A DNA stretch of 11,106 nucleotides from Candidatus Delongbacteria bacterium (lineage in GTDB: Bacteria > CAIWAD01 > BS150m-G50): assembly GCA_016784425.1 (NCBI GenBank), contig JADHUQ010000065.1, positions 1-11,106 on the forward strand, written 5' to 3'. Positions 1 through 8,712 of this stretch are shown piece by piece; the stretch's first letter is position 1; each line of letters opens with the position of its first letter. The notes under the pieces are model-generated. The model was not told the origin of the DNA, made no database searches, and worked only from the letters and a program-made list of their open reading frames with translations. The position numbers and the translations under genes were made by a program.

Positions 1-1324
1 GCAGGTCGGTCTCCGGCATGATGGTGACTACAGTGCGGTTATCCGCTTTGAAATAGCGGGCGGCACAGCTCTGGAGGTCGGCGGTGGTAACGGCGTTAAT
101 GTTGGCGAGGAATTCGTTGATCTGACGCCAGTCCCCGCCCCGGTGGAGATAGTGGCCGACCAGAGAGCCTTTCTCGGCACAGTCCTGCAGGCTGAAAATA
201 AAATTCCGCTCCAGTTTGTTGCGGGCTTTCTGCAGTTCCCGTTCGCTGACCGGTGTGGTGGCCAGTAATGCCAGCTCCTCGTAAAGCGCCGCCTCGGCAT
301 CTTCCGGTGCAACCCCGGAAATCGGTGTCATCCAGAAAGTGTAGAGACCGGGATCGTGGTTCTGGTCCGGCCCCCCGCCGATCCAGATGACCAGTTGCTC
401 ATCCAGCACCATTCTTGTGTGGAGCCGGGAGCTCTCCCCGTCGGTGAGGATTGTCTCCAACACTATCAGGGGGTAGATGTCGGGATCGCTGAGCGCCGCA
501 GAGTGGTAGCCAACTGCCAGCATCGGCATCTGAGCCGGCATGTGACACACGATCCGCCGTTCTCCCCGCTGTGGTCTTTCCTGGCGAATGCGCGGCTCTG
601 GAAGCTCCCGGGCCGGCATGGGACCGTAGTACTTCTGCACAATCCGCAACGCCTCTGAGGGGTCAAAATCACCGGTGATGATCAGGGTACAGTTCCCCGG
701 CACATACCAGGAATCGAAAAAGTCCTGGCAGAGTTCAACGCTGAAATTCTCGATATCCTCCATCCAGCCGAGGATTGGATTGTGGTACGGGTGAATCTGG
801 TAGGCGTTGGCCAGGAGCTGTTCGTGCAGCGTTCCAAAATTGCTGTTGTCTGTGCGCTGGCGGCGCTCGTTCTGCACAACCTCACGTTCGGTGATAAGTA
901 TATCTTCGGTGATCTGCAGGTTCTGCATCCGCTCTGCTTCAAGGGCGACTATCAGCTCCAGTCGGTCGGCGGCGATCGTCTCGTAAAACACCGTGACATC
1001 CTCACTCGTGTAGGCGTTGAGACGGCCCCCGTTGGCTTTGACAATGCTCGAGTGTTCCTCCGGTCCGTATTTGAGCGAACCGCGGAACATCATATGCTCG
1101 AAAAAATGGGAAAGACCCAGCCTGCCGCTGACTTCCATGCGGGCGCCGACACCAAACCAGGCCTGTAGATTGACTACCGGCGCCGAATGGTCTTCGATCA
1201 TCAGCAGGGTGAGACCGTTGTCTAACTGGCGCTCTTCAACCTCAAGGCGGGGTTGGGCCAGCGCGGACGCCGTCATCAGTAGAATGGTGGGTATCAATAT
1301 ACTCCACCGGAATAATCGCTTCAC
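1..1324 (-). CDS. Secreted M16 family zinc peptidase (C-terminus cut by left edge)
   Basis: Seen: an open minus-strand frame of 441 codons runs off the left edge. It starts at GTG (1324-1322), with GGAGG at 1333-1329 four bases upstream. The first 23 residues form a Sec signal peptide (positive MKRLFR, hydrophobic core, ALA/Q cleavage-like end), which supports this start over any internal ATG. The M16 zinc site is complete: HFFEH (H73, E76, H77) and the third ligand E153, 75 residues further on, in REVVQNE. A second M16 fold half follows from about residue 190 (FDSWYVPGNCTLIITGDFDP). Family knowledge: M16 (pitrilysin/MPP-like) enzymes degrade unfolded peptides inside a clam-shaped chamber. 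Inferred: a periplasmic peptidase acting with the product of the gene 22 bases upstream, in one operon. The visible end (about residue 440) is where a single M16 unit usually finishes, so it could be nearly complete or continue into a second unit. Confidence 0.93.
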   Translation of the reverse strand, partial: MKRLFRWSILIPTILLMTASALAQPRLEVEERQLDNGLTLLMIEDHSAPVVNLQAWFGVGARMEVSGRLGLSHFFEHMMFRGSLKYGPEEHSSIVKANGGRLNAYTSEDVTVFYETIAADRLELIVALEAERMQNLQITEDILITEREVVQNERRQRTDNSNFGTLHEQLLANAYQIHPYHNPILGWMEDIENFSVELCQDFFDSWYVPGNCTLIITGDFDPSEALRIVQKYYGPMPARELPEPRIRQERPQRGERRIVCHMPAQMPMLAVGYHSAALSDPDIYPLIVLETILTDGESSRLHTRMVLDEQLVIWIGGGPDQNHDPGLYTFWMTPISGVAPEDAEAALYEELALLATTPVSERELQKARNKLERNFIFSLQDCAEKGSLVGHYLHRGGDWRQINEFLANINAVTTADLQSCAARYFKADNRTVVTIMPETDL

Positions 1325-1346
1325 GGTTCCTCCAGATTGTATTCTC

Positions 1347-3899
1347 CTAGGGGCGGACGATTGAGATTGCGCAGTTATCAAGATCGAGCATACTTCTGGC
1401 GACCCTGTTCACCTGCTCCCGCGTTATACCGTTGACCCGCTCGATCAACCGGGGCCAGGTAGTGAAGTGCTGTCCTCGCATTTCCAGTCGGGCGAAGAGC
1501 ATCAGCCGGTCGGCGTTGCGTTGCATATCGAGCGCCAGTTGTCCGATAAGCTCTGAGCGGGCACGCAGAAGCTCCTGTTCAGTGATACCCTTTTCCTTTA
1601 CCAGTTGCAGCTCATCACAGAGTGCCTGCAACGCTTCCTCTTCCCGGCCTACTTCAGTGCCGACCCAGGCGGTTATGATTCCCGCATCCCGGAAGGAGGA
1701 ACGGGAGAGTCCGGTGTAGTAACAGAGCGCCCGTTGCTCCCGTAAGTTTACAAAGAGGCGGTTCCCCATCCCACTTAAAACAGCGGAGAGTAAACCCAGT
1801 GTCATATGGCGCTGGTCGCTGACCACTACACCGGGAAAACCGATAAAGACGACCGACTGGTTAACCGGGGCGTTGATTTCCTGACGTTGCATACCGCGAA
1901 CGGGTGTATAGGTGACTGCTTCACCCTGGAACGAACGGTCGGGGGCATAGGAACCGAAGGCGCTTTCCAGTTCGTCCTGAATTGTGGCAGTACTGAAATT
2001 ACCGACCACACCGACCAGCATGTTATCCGGGGTAAAGTGACGGCGATAAGCCGACAACAGTCGGTGGCGTGTGACCCGGTTGATGCTCTCCACGCTGCCC
2101 AGCGGGAACAGACCATAACCCTGACGACCGAACAGCAGTTCCATCAGGTTACTGTGTGCCAGCAGGCGGGGGTTGTCAGGCAGTTGTCGCAGCTGTTGCA
2201 GGGCAATCTGCTGCTCGCGGCGCAGGATTTCTTCCGGGAAGAGCGGCTCGCTCACCAGATCACCCAGAATATCCAGACCCTGTCTGAGGTCGCGGGAATC
2301 TGTCATCAGGTAACAACCGGTGATGTCCTGCGAGTTGAAGGTGAGCAACTCTCCGGCGATGTCTTCCATAGTGCGGACGATATCATCCTCGGAAAATCGT
2401 CGGGAACCACTATTCCACAGGCGCTGCAGGAAGTGGGGCAGGGGGTTGGAGGCAGTTGTCGCCAGCCGCTGGCCGTAACAGGAGAAAACACCGGTGGAAA
2501 TAAGCGGTAACTGTGGCTGGTGCTGGGTGATAACCTGCATGCCGTTGGCAAGGGTGAAACGGCGGTCAGTAGCGGGACTTTTCGCCGCTACTTTCTTCCT
2601 GACGCCGGGACTTGCAGCTGCCTGCTTTGCCAGCTTCTGCACGGTGGCGACAGGTGGCGCAGTCATCGCCTCCGGATGGTGATACAAAACGGAAATGCCA
2701 TCGAGCGACAGATACTGACGCGCCACCCGGAGCAGGTCCGTTGTGGTCAGGTGCCGCAGGGTATCCAGCGCATGATAGAGGTAATGATAGTCCCCCATCA
2801 ACTCGCAGCGTCCCAGCAGGGAAGCTTGCCCTTCGACTGTCTCCAGATTGGAAACCAGGCTTGTCTCCGCGGCGCGACGCAGTCTGGCCAGTTCACGCGG
2901 CTCTACCGTCACCCGGCGCAGCAGCTCAATCTCCTGGAAAATATGGTGAAGCACTTTTTCAATATTACGCGGTTCCAGTACCAGATCCAGTGTCAGCACC
3001 TGGGCATTGCTGCAATCTTCAGAGGAGCCGGTGATACTGCTGACCAGTTTGTGTTTGTCACGAAGTAGCTTGACGAGCCGTGATCCGCGTCCGGAGGTGA
3101 GAATCCGTAAAAGGACATCCAGTGCGTGGTTATCGGGGTGGAGCTCGCCCGGCCCTTTGAAGCCCAGTTTGAGATATCCTTTGTTGAACTTGCCCGCGTG
3201 CGATTTATAGCGCAGCTGTCGTTGCAACGGTTCTGTTGGCAGTTCCAGTTTGGGGGCGGGGCGGCTTTTCAGGCCGGCAAACGCCCGTTCGATCCGGGGT
3301 CGCCAGCTGTCGTAATCGAGATCACCGACGACAACACAAACCATATTGGCCGGCACATAATATGACCTGAAGTACTTCAGCACCTCCGCACGGGTGGCCC
3401 GGCGCAGATTGCGATCAGTGCCGCCCAGGGGATAGCGCAGGGGGTGCCGGTTGAACATCAACCGCATCAACTTTTCCCAGGTGAAACCAAAGCCCTGCGG
3501 CTGATCGCGGTACATCTGGTTTTCCTGGATCAGAACATTCCGCTCCCGTTCAAATTCAGCAGCATCAAAAGTGGAGTTCTGCATGACATCTGCGTGGATG
3601 TCCAGTGCGGTGGCAAAATTGGCAGCCGGCAGGGTGATGTAATACATGGTCATGGCATAACCGGTGCCGGCGTTAACCGTACCACCAGCGGTCTTGATCT
3701 CACGGGCGATATCTCCGGGACCGCGCCGTCTGGTCCCCTTGAAGAGATTATGCTCAATACCGTGCGACCAGCCTCTTACCGCAGGAGTCTCGTAGAGAGA
3801 TCCGGCAGCAACCCAGATACTGGAAATAGCCACCGGCGCTTTGCGCTCCTCTTTGAAGATGACCCGCAGGCCGTTGGCGAGTGTGAAACGGTGTATCAT
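1347..3899 (-). CDS. Double-unit M16 zinc peptidase, 850 aa, no signal peptide
   Basis: Seen: two M16 units are joined by an Ala/Lys-rich linker at about residues 412-445. Unit 1 has an intact zinc site, HGIEH (H46, E49, H50), with third ligand E126 in VLIQENQ. Unit 2 opens with the family start RFTLANGMQV but its motif is degenerate, HFLQR (489-493), so it should not bind zinc. Unit 2 keeps the substrate-side Arg/Tyr region (GMGNRLFVNLREQRALCYY). Family knowledge: this active plus inactive pairing is the usual architecture of the M16 chamber, here in a single chain. The ATG at 3899 follows GAGG at a normal distance, and an in-frame TGA four codons upstream rules out a longer N-terminus. The protein therefore lacks a Sec signal and is probably cytoplasmic, unlike the secreted M16 encoded next in the operon. 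The 179-base gap upstream holds a hairpin and an AT-rich patch (about 3930-3955) that could carry a promoter, though I see no clear -35/-10 pair. Confidence 0.95.
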   Translation of the reverse strand: MIHRFTLANGLRVIFKEERKAPVAISSIWVAAGSLYETPAVRGWSHGIEHNLFKGTRRRGPGDIAREIKTAGGTVNAGTGYAMTMYYITLPAANFATALDIHADVMQNSTFDAAEFERERNVLIQENQMYRDQPQGFGFTWEKLMRLMFNRHPLRYPLGGTDRNLRRATRAEVLKYFRSYYVPANMVCVVVGDLDYDSWRPRIERAFAGLKSRPAPKLELPTEPLQRQLRYKSHAGKFNKGYLKLGFKGPGELHPDNHALDVLLRILTSGRGSRLVKLLRDKHKLVSSITGSSEDCSNAQVLTLDLVLEPRNIEKVLHHIFQEIELLRRVTVEPRELARLRRAAETSLVSNLETVEGQASLLGRCELMGDYHYLYHALDTLRHLTTTDLLRVARQYLSLDGISVLYHHPEAMTAPPVATVQKLAKQAAASPGVRKKVAAKSPATDRRFTLANGMQVITQHQPQLPLISTGVFSCYGQRLATTASNPLPHFLQRLWNSGSRRFSEDDIVRTMEDIAGELLTFNSQDITGCYLMTDSRDLRQGLDILGDLVSEPLFPEEILRREQQIALQQLRQLPDNPRLLAHSNLMELLFGRQGYGLFPLGSVESINRVTRHRLLSAYRRHFTPDNMLVGVVGNFSTATIQDELESAFGSYAPDRSFQGEAVTYTPVRGMQRQEINAPVNQSVVFIGFPGVVVSDQRHMTLGLLSAVLSGMGNRLFVNLREQRALCYYTGLSRSSFRDAGIITAWVGTEVGREEEALQALCDELQLVKEKGITEQELLRARSELIGQLALDMQRNADRLMLFARLEMRGQHFTTWPRLIERVNGITREQVNRVARSMLDLDNCAISIVRP

Positions 3900-4019
3900 G
3901 AAATTTCCTCAATGGTGTAAGGGGTATCGGTAGATATTAAAATAGTAATCAGAAATCCCACCCGATCGGTGGTTGCGGCAAATGTCTTTGCAATGACCAG
4001 CTGGGTGATAAACGAAACC

Positions 4020-4048
4020 GGAGGAAGCCGGACCTGCCGACTTCCCCC
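4020..4048 (-). terminator. Strong hairpin after sppA, probable terminator
   Basis: On the minus strand GGGGGAAGTCGG (4048-4037) pairs with CCGGCTTCCTCC (4031-4020) around the 5-base loop CAGGT. This is a 12-bp stem with two G-T wobbles. It lies about 30 bases after the sppA stop and is followed by the T-rich but imperfect run GGTTTCGTTTAT. It probably ends or attenuates the moxR-DUF58-sppA transcript before the M16 genes. The weak T tract leaves open a role as a processing or stability hairpin. Confidence 0.55.
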
Positions 4049-4078
4049 ATCGTTATATTTGCATAATTTGACGCCGCG

Positions 4079-6514
4079 CTATTCCACTTCAATACGCAAT
4101 GGCATCAGGAAAAGCGGCTCCCCGGTGGAGATCTCTTCCCAGCGCTCGAATTCAGCCAGCAGCTGTGTCACGGATCCTGGTAGTTCGGTTTTAACCCCCA
4201 TCAGATCTGGTATCTCAAACTCCCTGTCGCCGGCATTGTATTCTACCAGATCAAAAGTTTCGGTGTCGCCGCCGGCCAGATAACAGGCAATTTCATACCC
4301 GGTGTCAAGATCACCCAACAGGTCGATCAGGCCGTTGGCCTGTGCGTCAACACCACTCCAGATGCGCCCCTGCGCGACGGCGTGTACATCCGCCCTTCTC
4401 ATTCCACGCCCGGAGACAACCCGGTCGAGGAACAGCTCGTAGTAACTCATGATAAAGTCCACGATCAACTTGTGATCACCGGCACTATAGGGGTAGTAGA
4501 TACTGTTGATCGAGGGGTGGTTGGAGTAATGCATCGTGTCAACGGTTACGCCGATCTTGTCCAGCAGGCGCCAGGTGTTGGGTTTGCCGGAAATAACACC
4601 AATAGAACCGGTGATAGTTGTGGGGGCGGCGATAATGGTGTCCGCCTCGCAGGCGATATAGTAACCGCCACTACCGGCGACATCGCCCATGACGGCGATG
4701 ATCGGTTTGTCGACATCACCGGTGTGATACTTTTTCATCTCGTGCCAGATCACGTCTGAAGCCAGGATCGCGCCACCGGGTGAATTGATCCAGAGGACGA
4801 CCGCGGCAACATTTTCATCTTCACGTGCAATTTTCAACTGGTCGGCAATCTGGTAGGTGACCTGCTTTTTGGTTTCAAATATCGAGCGCTGTGGTTCGGG
4901 CAGGTTCATGACCGGTCCTTCAGCGCGGATAAGTGCTATATGCTGCGGCCTGGTGTCGACACCCCAGGCGTACTGGTAATCCTCGACAGCGTAGAAATCA
5001 TGCCATCCTGTCAGGGTGATCTCCTCCAGTCCACTACCACCCTTAAGCATCTCCTCGCGATCGTGGTAGTACATCGAACCATCTATCATACCGTTGGCGA
5101 TGGCCGCCTGGCAATTGTAGGGGCCGTTGAGAACCAGTCCGGTGGCAGCGGCAGGCGAAAGGCCACGGGCGGTGGCAATACCATTGATGAAAGCATCGAG
5201 CAGATCTGTCACCACGGCGTCCAGAGCTTCGCGGGCCGGATCGGAAAAGCCTTCGCGGCTGAACTGCTCCATGGCGGATTTATACTTACCGGCAGCAATC
5301 ACCTCCATCTCGAGACCGAGCTTGTCGAGCAGGCCTGAGAAAAACATACTTTCAATGGCAATACCCTGCAGATCAATGCTGGAGGTTTCCGGAAGGTAGA
5401 TTTTATCGGTGTGTGCTGCCAGATAGTAGGCGCCCAGACCACCAGATTCGATAAAGGTGTAAATCAGGCCACCGGCGTCACGGTAGGCCTGGAACGCTGC
5501 AGCAACTTCGCGCAATGAGGTAGCGCCCAGTGCGGGTGAGTTCAGGTGCAGGAAAATACCGGCGGCGTCCTGTTTTTCTGTCAACTCCTGCAGGAAATCG
5601 AGCAACTGGCGAACGCTGCTGGAAGGCTTCTGGAAGAATCCCTTTTTATCGGAGAAGTAGGGCAGGCTACCCGCCAACTTGATTTCAACAAACTCACTGG
5701 GGGCGGTATGAACCATGTCGGTCACACTGTGACGTTTCTGCTTTGTGAAGTGAACACCCATGGCACGCAGGGTGGCCTCGTCCTCGTCAACCAGTTGCTG
5801 GCTGGAGAAGACAGATGCGAAATCGGTACTGAAGGAAGCGGCCAGGCCGATAGTTTCCCCTTCACTCTCCCAGGTGCCGGCGACGGATAACCCTGGCAGC
5901 GGTTCAACTTCAATCCCCAGGCGATAAGGAAACTCCTCGCCGTAATCGAGAGAATCGTTTGTGAAGAGTGTACCGGACGCATAGAGGGTCAGTCTGCTGT
6001 CTCCAGCCAGGGGGCGGATGGCAACACCAGGCTCAAATGTGCGGTAGCCGTCATTGGCTTCGAAAAGGTTGGAAGCGGTGAAGCCCAACGAAAAGAAGTT
6101 AAAGGGCCGGTAAAGCAGGCCAGCGTCAAACTGCATTTTCTGATCAGGAAAACGAGCCCACCAGTCGGCACGCGCACCCAGGTAGAAGCCACCACCCAGG
6201 TGGCCACCGGAAGCAATCTGGTACTTACGTACAATATCATCCCGCTCTGGTGAATAGACCTCATAAAACCCGAAGCCCAGGCCATTACCGGAAATCAGAA
6301 AAGAATATTCATTCCGATCGTCCGGGAAGGCGTCATTGACCCGCCAGCTGAACAGGAATTCGGAATCCCTTTCCACACCCATCCCGGCGGGATTGGCGGC
6401 AACACTGAAGATGTTGTCACTGGTGGCAGAGCTTACCGGCCACCCCGGTGAACCATCCTGGGCCAGGGCAACAGTAGCCAGACCCATGACAAACAGAACA
6501 ACAAGATGTCTCAT
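4079..6514 (-). CDS. sppA: SppA signal peptide peptidase (S49) with N-terminal beta-barrel-like domain, 811 aa
   Basis: Seen: residues 1-18 are a Sec signal peptide (ATVALA/Q). Residues about 30-240 are rich in amphipathic beta-hairpins and contain ANPAGMG (40-46), a hallmark of PorV/UPF0164 and FadL-like outer-membrane barrels. Residues about 274-500 form the first S49 unit with the catalytic lysine motif GKYKSAMEQF (K412). Residues about 524-735 form the second unit with the nucleophile motif GDVAGSGGYY (S615). Both catalytic residues of the Ser/Lys dyad are present. Family knowledge: SppA degrades cleaved signal peptides and is normally anchored in the inner membrane by one helix, at about 550-620 aa. 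The extra length here is the barrel-like domain, which replaces that anchor. Inferred: the peptidase is tethered to the outer membrane and faces the periplasm. GGAGG five bases before the ATG fixes the start. It lies 42 bases after the DUF58 gene, probably in the same transcript. Confidence 0.93.
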   Translation of the reverse strand: MRHLVVLFVMGLATVALAQDGSPGWPVSSATSDNIFSVAANPAGMGVERDSEFLFSWRVNDAFPDDRNEYSFLISGNGLGFGFYEVYSPERDDIVRKYQIASGGHLGGGFYLGARADWWARFPDQKMQFDAGLLYRPFNFFSLGFTASNLFEANDGYRTFEPGVAIRPLAGDSRLTLYASGTLFTNDSLDYGEEFPYRLGIEVEPLPGLSVAGTWESEGETIGLAASFSTDFASVFSSQQLVDEDEATLRAMGVHFTKQKRHSVTDMVHTAPSEFVEIKLAGSLPYFSDKKGFFQKPSSSVRQLLDFLQELTEKQDAAGIFLHLNSPALGATSLREVAAAFQAYRDAGGLIYTFIESGGLGAYYLAAHTDKIYLPETSSIDLQGIAIESMFFSGLLDKLGLEMEVIAAGKYKSAMEQFSREGFSDPAREALDAVVTDLLDAFINGIATARGLSPAAATGLVLNGPYNCQAAIANGMIDGSMYYHDREEMLKGGSGLEEITLTGWHDFYAVEDYQYAWGVDTRPQHIALIRAEGPVMNLPEPQRSIFETKKQVTYQIADQLKIAREDENVAAVVLWINSPGGAILASDVIWHEMKKYHTGDVDKPIIAVMGDVAGSGGYYIACEADTIIAAPTTITGSIGVISGKPNTWRLLDKIGVTVDTMHYSNHPSINSIYYPYSAGDHKLIVDFIMSYYELFLDRVVSGRGMRRADVHAVAQGRIWSGVDAQANGLIDLLGDLDTGYEIACYLAGGDTETFDLVEYNAGDREFEIPDLMGVKTELPGSVTQLLAEFERWEEISTGEPLFLMPLRIEVE

Positions 6515-6556
6515 TATATCCTCCCTTATAAAACAGTCATATGAACGTGATACATT

Positions 6557-7441
6557 TCAATAAAGACGACCCCGCTTGAGCAGGTACTGGTAAAGCGCCT
6601 GGTCGAAGGGGGTATTGGTGTCCATCAGTACATGATCGATACGATGTTCACGGCAATTCTGTTGGAAGTTCCGGATGAAGTCTCCGACCGCCTGCAGCAC
6701 ATCGTCGCGGATATGCAAAGGCTGAGTGTTGAGCAGCTCGCCTGTCTCCAGATCGCGGAATTTTGTCTCACGCCGAAAATCAAAGGCGGTCTCCTGAGGG
6801 TCAAGCACCTGGAACACGATCACCTCATGTTTGCGATGACGGAAATGCCTTAGCGCGCTCAGCAGCTTCTCATCATCGTCGAAGAGATCGGAGATCAGGA
6901 TGATCAAACCCCGGCGCTTGATCGATTCCGCCAGGTTGTGCAGGCTGGCGGAGAGATCGGTAGTGGTACCGGGGGTCACCTGGTCAATCTTATCGAGGAT
7001 CTGATAAAACCAGCTCCAGACCGAGCGAGGTGCCAGCTGCTCCCGAATCTGGTTGTCAAACAACATCAACCCGACGGCGTCACGTTGTTTGAGCATAAGG
7101 TAGGTCAGCGCCGCCGCCAGGTAGGAGGCGTAGGTGAATTTCGTGATGGATCCGGAACCGTAGAACATGGAGGCGGAGGTGTCCAGCAGAATCCAGGATT
7201 TGAGGTTGGTGTCCTCCTCGAACTGCTTGATATAGTAGCGCTGGGTTTTGCCATAGACTTTCCAGTCGATATGTCTCACGGAGTCGCCCGGCATGTACTG
7301 GCGATGTTCGGCGAACTCGACACTGAAACCATGATAGGGACTGCGATGCCGCCCGGTGATGAAACCCTCTACAACCTGGCGTGCAATCAGCTCCAGGTTG
7401 CGAAGTTTCTGCAGGTGTTCGGGCAGCAACAGGGTGTTCAT
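6557..7441 (-). CDS. DUF58 / von Willebrand A-like protein, 294 aa
   Basis: Seen: the DUF58 signature YMPGDSVRHIDWKVYGKT (49-66) precedes a vWA-like fold. Its metal-site (MIDAS) motif DTSAS (D87, S89, S91) is intact, with the later elements TPGTTTD (156-162) and ISDLFDDD (183-190). No membrane helix or signal peptide is visible, so this is the short soluble form. Family knowledge: DUF58 proteins are nearly always encoded beside a MoxR ATPase and are thought to act with it in assembling or activating envelope or enzyme complexes; the molecular role is mostly unknown. The start codon overlaps the moxR stop (ATGA, 7441-7438), indicating translational coupling. No Bat-type membrane vWA or TPR genes follow; sppA comes next. 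The family call is firm and the function is not. Confidence 0.94.
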   Translation of the reverse strand: MNTLLLPEHLQKLRNLELIARQVVEGFITGRHRSPYHGFSVEFAEHRQYMPGDSVRHIDWKVYGKTQRYYIKQFEEDTNLKSWILLDTSASMFYGSGSITKFTYASYLAAALTYLMLKQRDAVGLMLFDNQIREQLAPRSVWSWFYQILDKIDQVTPGTTTDLSASLHNLAESIKRRGLIILISDLFDDDEKLLSALRHFRHRKHEVIVFQVLDPQETAFDFRRETKFRDLETGELLNTQPLHIRDDVLQAVGDFIRNFQQNCREHRIDHVLMDTNTPFDQALYQYLLKRGRLY

Positions 7442-8448
7442 GCCTCAGCCACCAGCCGCTTGATAATATCGACGCTGCTCATCCCCTCCGCCTCGGCATT
7501 GAAACTGGTGATGATGCGGTGTCGTAACACCGGCACCGCCACAGCGCGCACATCGTCGATATCCGGGGTGGGGCGGCCATCCAGCAGTGCCCGGGTGCGG
7601 GCTCCCAGGATCAGGTACTGTGAGGCGCGTGGACCGGCACCCCAGCTGATACGGTTCTTCAGATCGACCGGTACCTGGTCGCCACCCGGTCGGGTGCGAG
7701 CTACCAGGGCGACCGCGTATTGTATCACATTGTCGGCTACCGGGCTGCGCCGTACCAGCTGCTGCAGCTCGATAATATCCGCGGCGTTGAAGATCGGCTC
7801 AATGTTGACTTGTGCCAGTGTCGTGGTGCGCTTGACAATATCCACCTCTTCGGCCAGGCTGGGGTAGTCCACCCAGAGATTGAACATGAAGCGATCCAGC
7901 TGTGCTTCCGGCAGCGGGTAAGTGCCCTCCTGCTCGATCGGATTCTGGGTTGCCAGGACGAAAAAAGGCATCTCCAGCGGGTAGGTGGTCCCGGCGGCGG
8001 TAACCTCATACTCCTGCATCGCCTGCAACAGCGCCGATTGGGTCTTGGGTGGGGTGCGGTTGATTTCGTCGGCCAAAACGATATTGCTGAACACCGGGCC
8101 TTTATAAAAATGGAACGATTTGCGACCGGTACTGATGTCATCTTCGATCACCTCAGTGCCGGTGATATCGCTCGGCATCAGATCGGGGGTGAACTGAATG
8201 CGGTTGAATTTGAGATCGAGGGCGGCGGCGAGCGTAGAGATCAGCAGGGTTTTGGCCAGACCGGGAACGCCGACCAGCAGGCAGTGTCCCTGCGAGAGAA
8301 TCGCGATCAGCATCTGATCGATCAACTCCTCCTGGCCGATGATGACTTTGCCAATCTCAGTGCGAATGCGGTCGCGCGAGATCCTCAACTGTTCCAACTT
8401 GGCGATGTCGCCCGTTGCGTTATCGTTACGGGGGGTGGAAGCGGTCAC
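7438..8448 (-). CDS. MoxR family AAA+ ATPase, 336 aa
   Basis: Seen: Walker A GVPGLAKT (60-67), Walker B IVLADEIN (123-130, D127 and E128), sensor-1 ATQNPIEQEGTYPLPEAQLDRF region (N169, R186), and the MoxR lid segment WGAGPRASQYL followed by DIDDVRAVAVPVLRHR. Length and order match full MoxR proteins. The start is GTG at 8448-8446, preceded by AAGGAG five bases away; an overlapping ATG at 8450 runs straight into TGA and cannot be used. Family knowledge: MoxR ATPases are chaperone-like hexamers that work with vWA-domain partners. Here the partner is the DUF58 protein, coupled by a 4-base overlap. This is the first gene of the minus-strand block, so its promoter should lie in the 8449-8700 part of the intergenic region; that part contains AT-rich stretches (such as the palindrome ATATGCATAT at 8606-8615) but no promoter I can call with confidence. 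Confidence 0.96.
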   Translation of the reverse strand: MTASTPRNDNATGDIAKLEQLRISRDRIRTEIGKVIIGQEELIDQMLIAILSQGHCLLVGVPGLAKTLLISTLAAALDLKFNRIQFTPDLMPSDITGTEVIEDDISTGRKSFHFYKGPVFSNIVLADEINRTPPKTQSALLQAMQEYEVTAAGTTYPLEMPFFVLATQNPIEQEGTYPLPEAQLDRFMFNLWVDYPSLAEEVDIVKRTTTLAQVNIEPIFNAADIIELQQLVRRSPVADNVIQYAVALVARTRPGGDQVPVDLKNRISWGAGPRASQYLILGARTRALLDGRPTPDIDDVRAVAVPVLRHRIITSFNAEAEGMSSVDIIKRLVAEA

Positions 8449-8712
8449 ATAAACTCCTTCTCCGGACGGTGGTGCCGGGCGGTGTAACTGTTGCCTTTCA
8501 GCGATTCACTGGGGGGAGCATCAGTTTGATTGCAGACCCGGTCCCTGTTTTAGAGCAAGGGGTGTGCCAGAAAATCAAACAGCTATATCTCCCGCAATAT
8601 CAACAATATGCATATCAAAAGAGCAAACCTGTCAGCAGCTTGCCATATCATCATCATATAGCCCCGCGGAAATGATATAGCTGGAAAAAGCAGCATTCAG
8701 TTCATCTCCACA

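Noticed and set aside
2421..2435. HFLQR in the second M16 unit as a variant active site
   Set aside because: It lacks the catalytic glutamate and the second zinc histidine; inactive second units are normal in this family.
1806..2510. 234-codon plus-strand open frame opposite the double M16 gene
   Set aside because: Antisense shadow of a well-supported peptidase gene, with no motif or convincing start context.
8448..8450. ATG at 8450 as the moxR start
   Set aside because: The next codon is TGA; the frame that encodes the MoxR motifs begins at the overlapping GTG, which has a proper ribosome site.
6938..8487. Long plus-strand open frames (309 and 255 codons) opposite the DUF58 and moxR genes
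   Set aside because: They lie antisense to two genes with complete family motifs, their translations have no recognisable domain, and third-position GC bias of the real genes readily keeps the opposite frame open.
8415..8675. 86-codon plus-strand ORF entering the intergenic region
   Set aside because: It starts inside moxR on the opposite strand, has low-complexity non-protein-like composition and no ribosome site.
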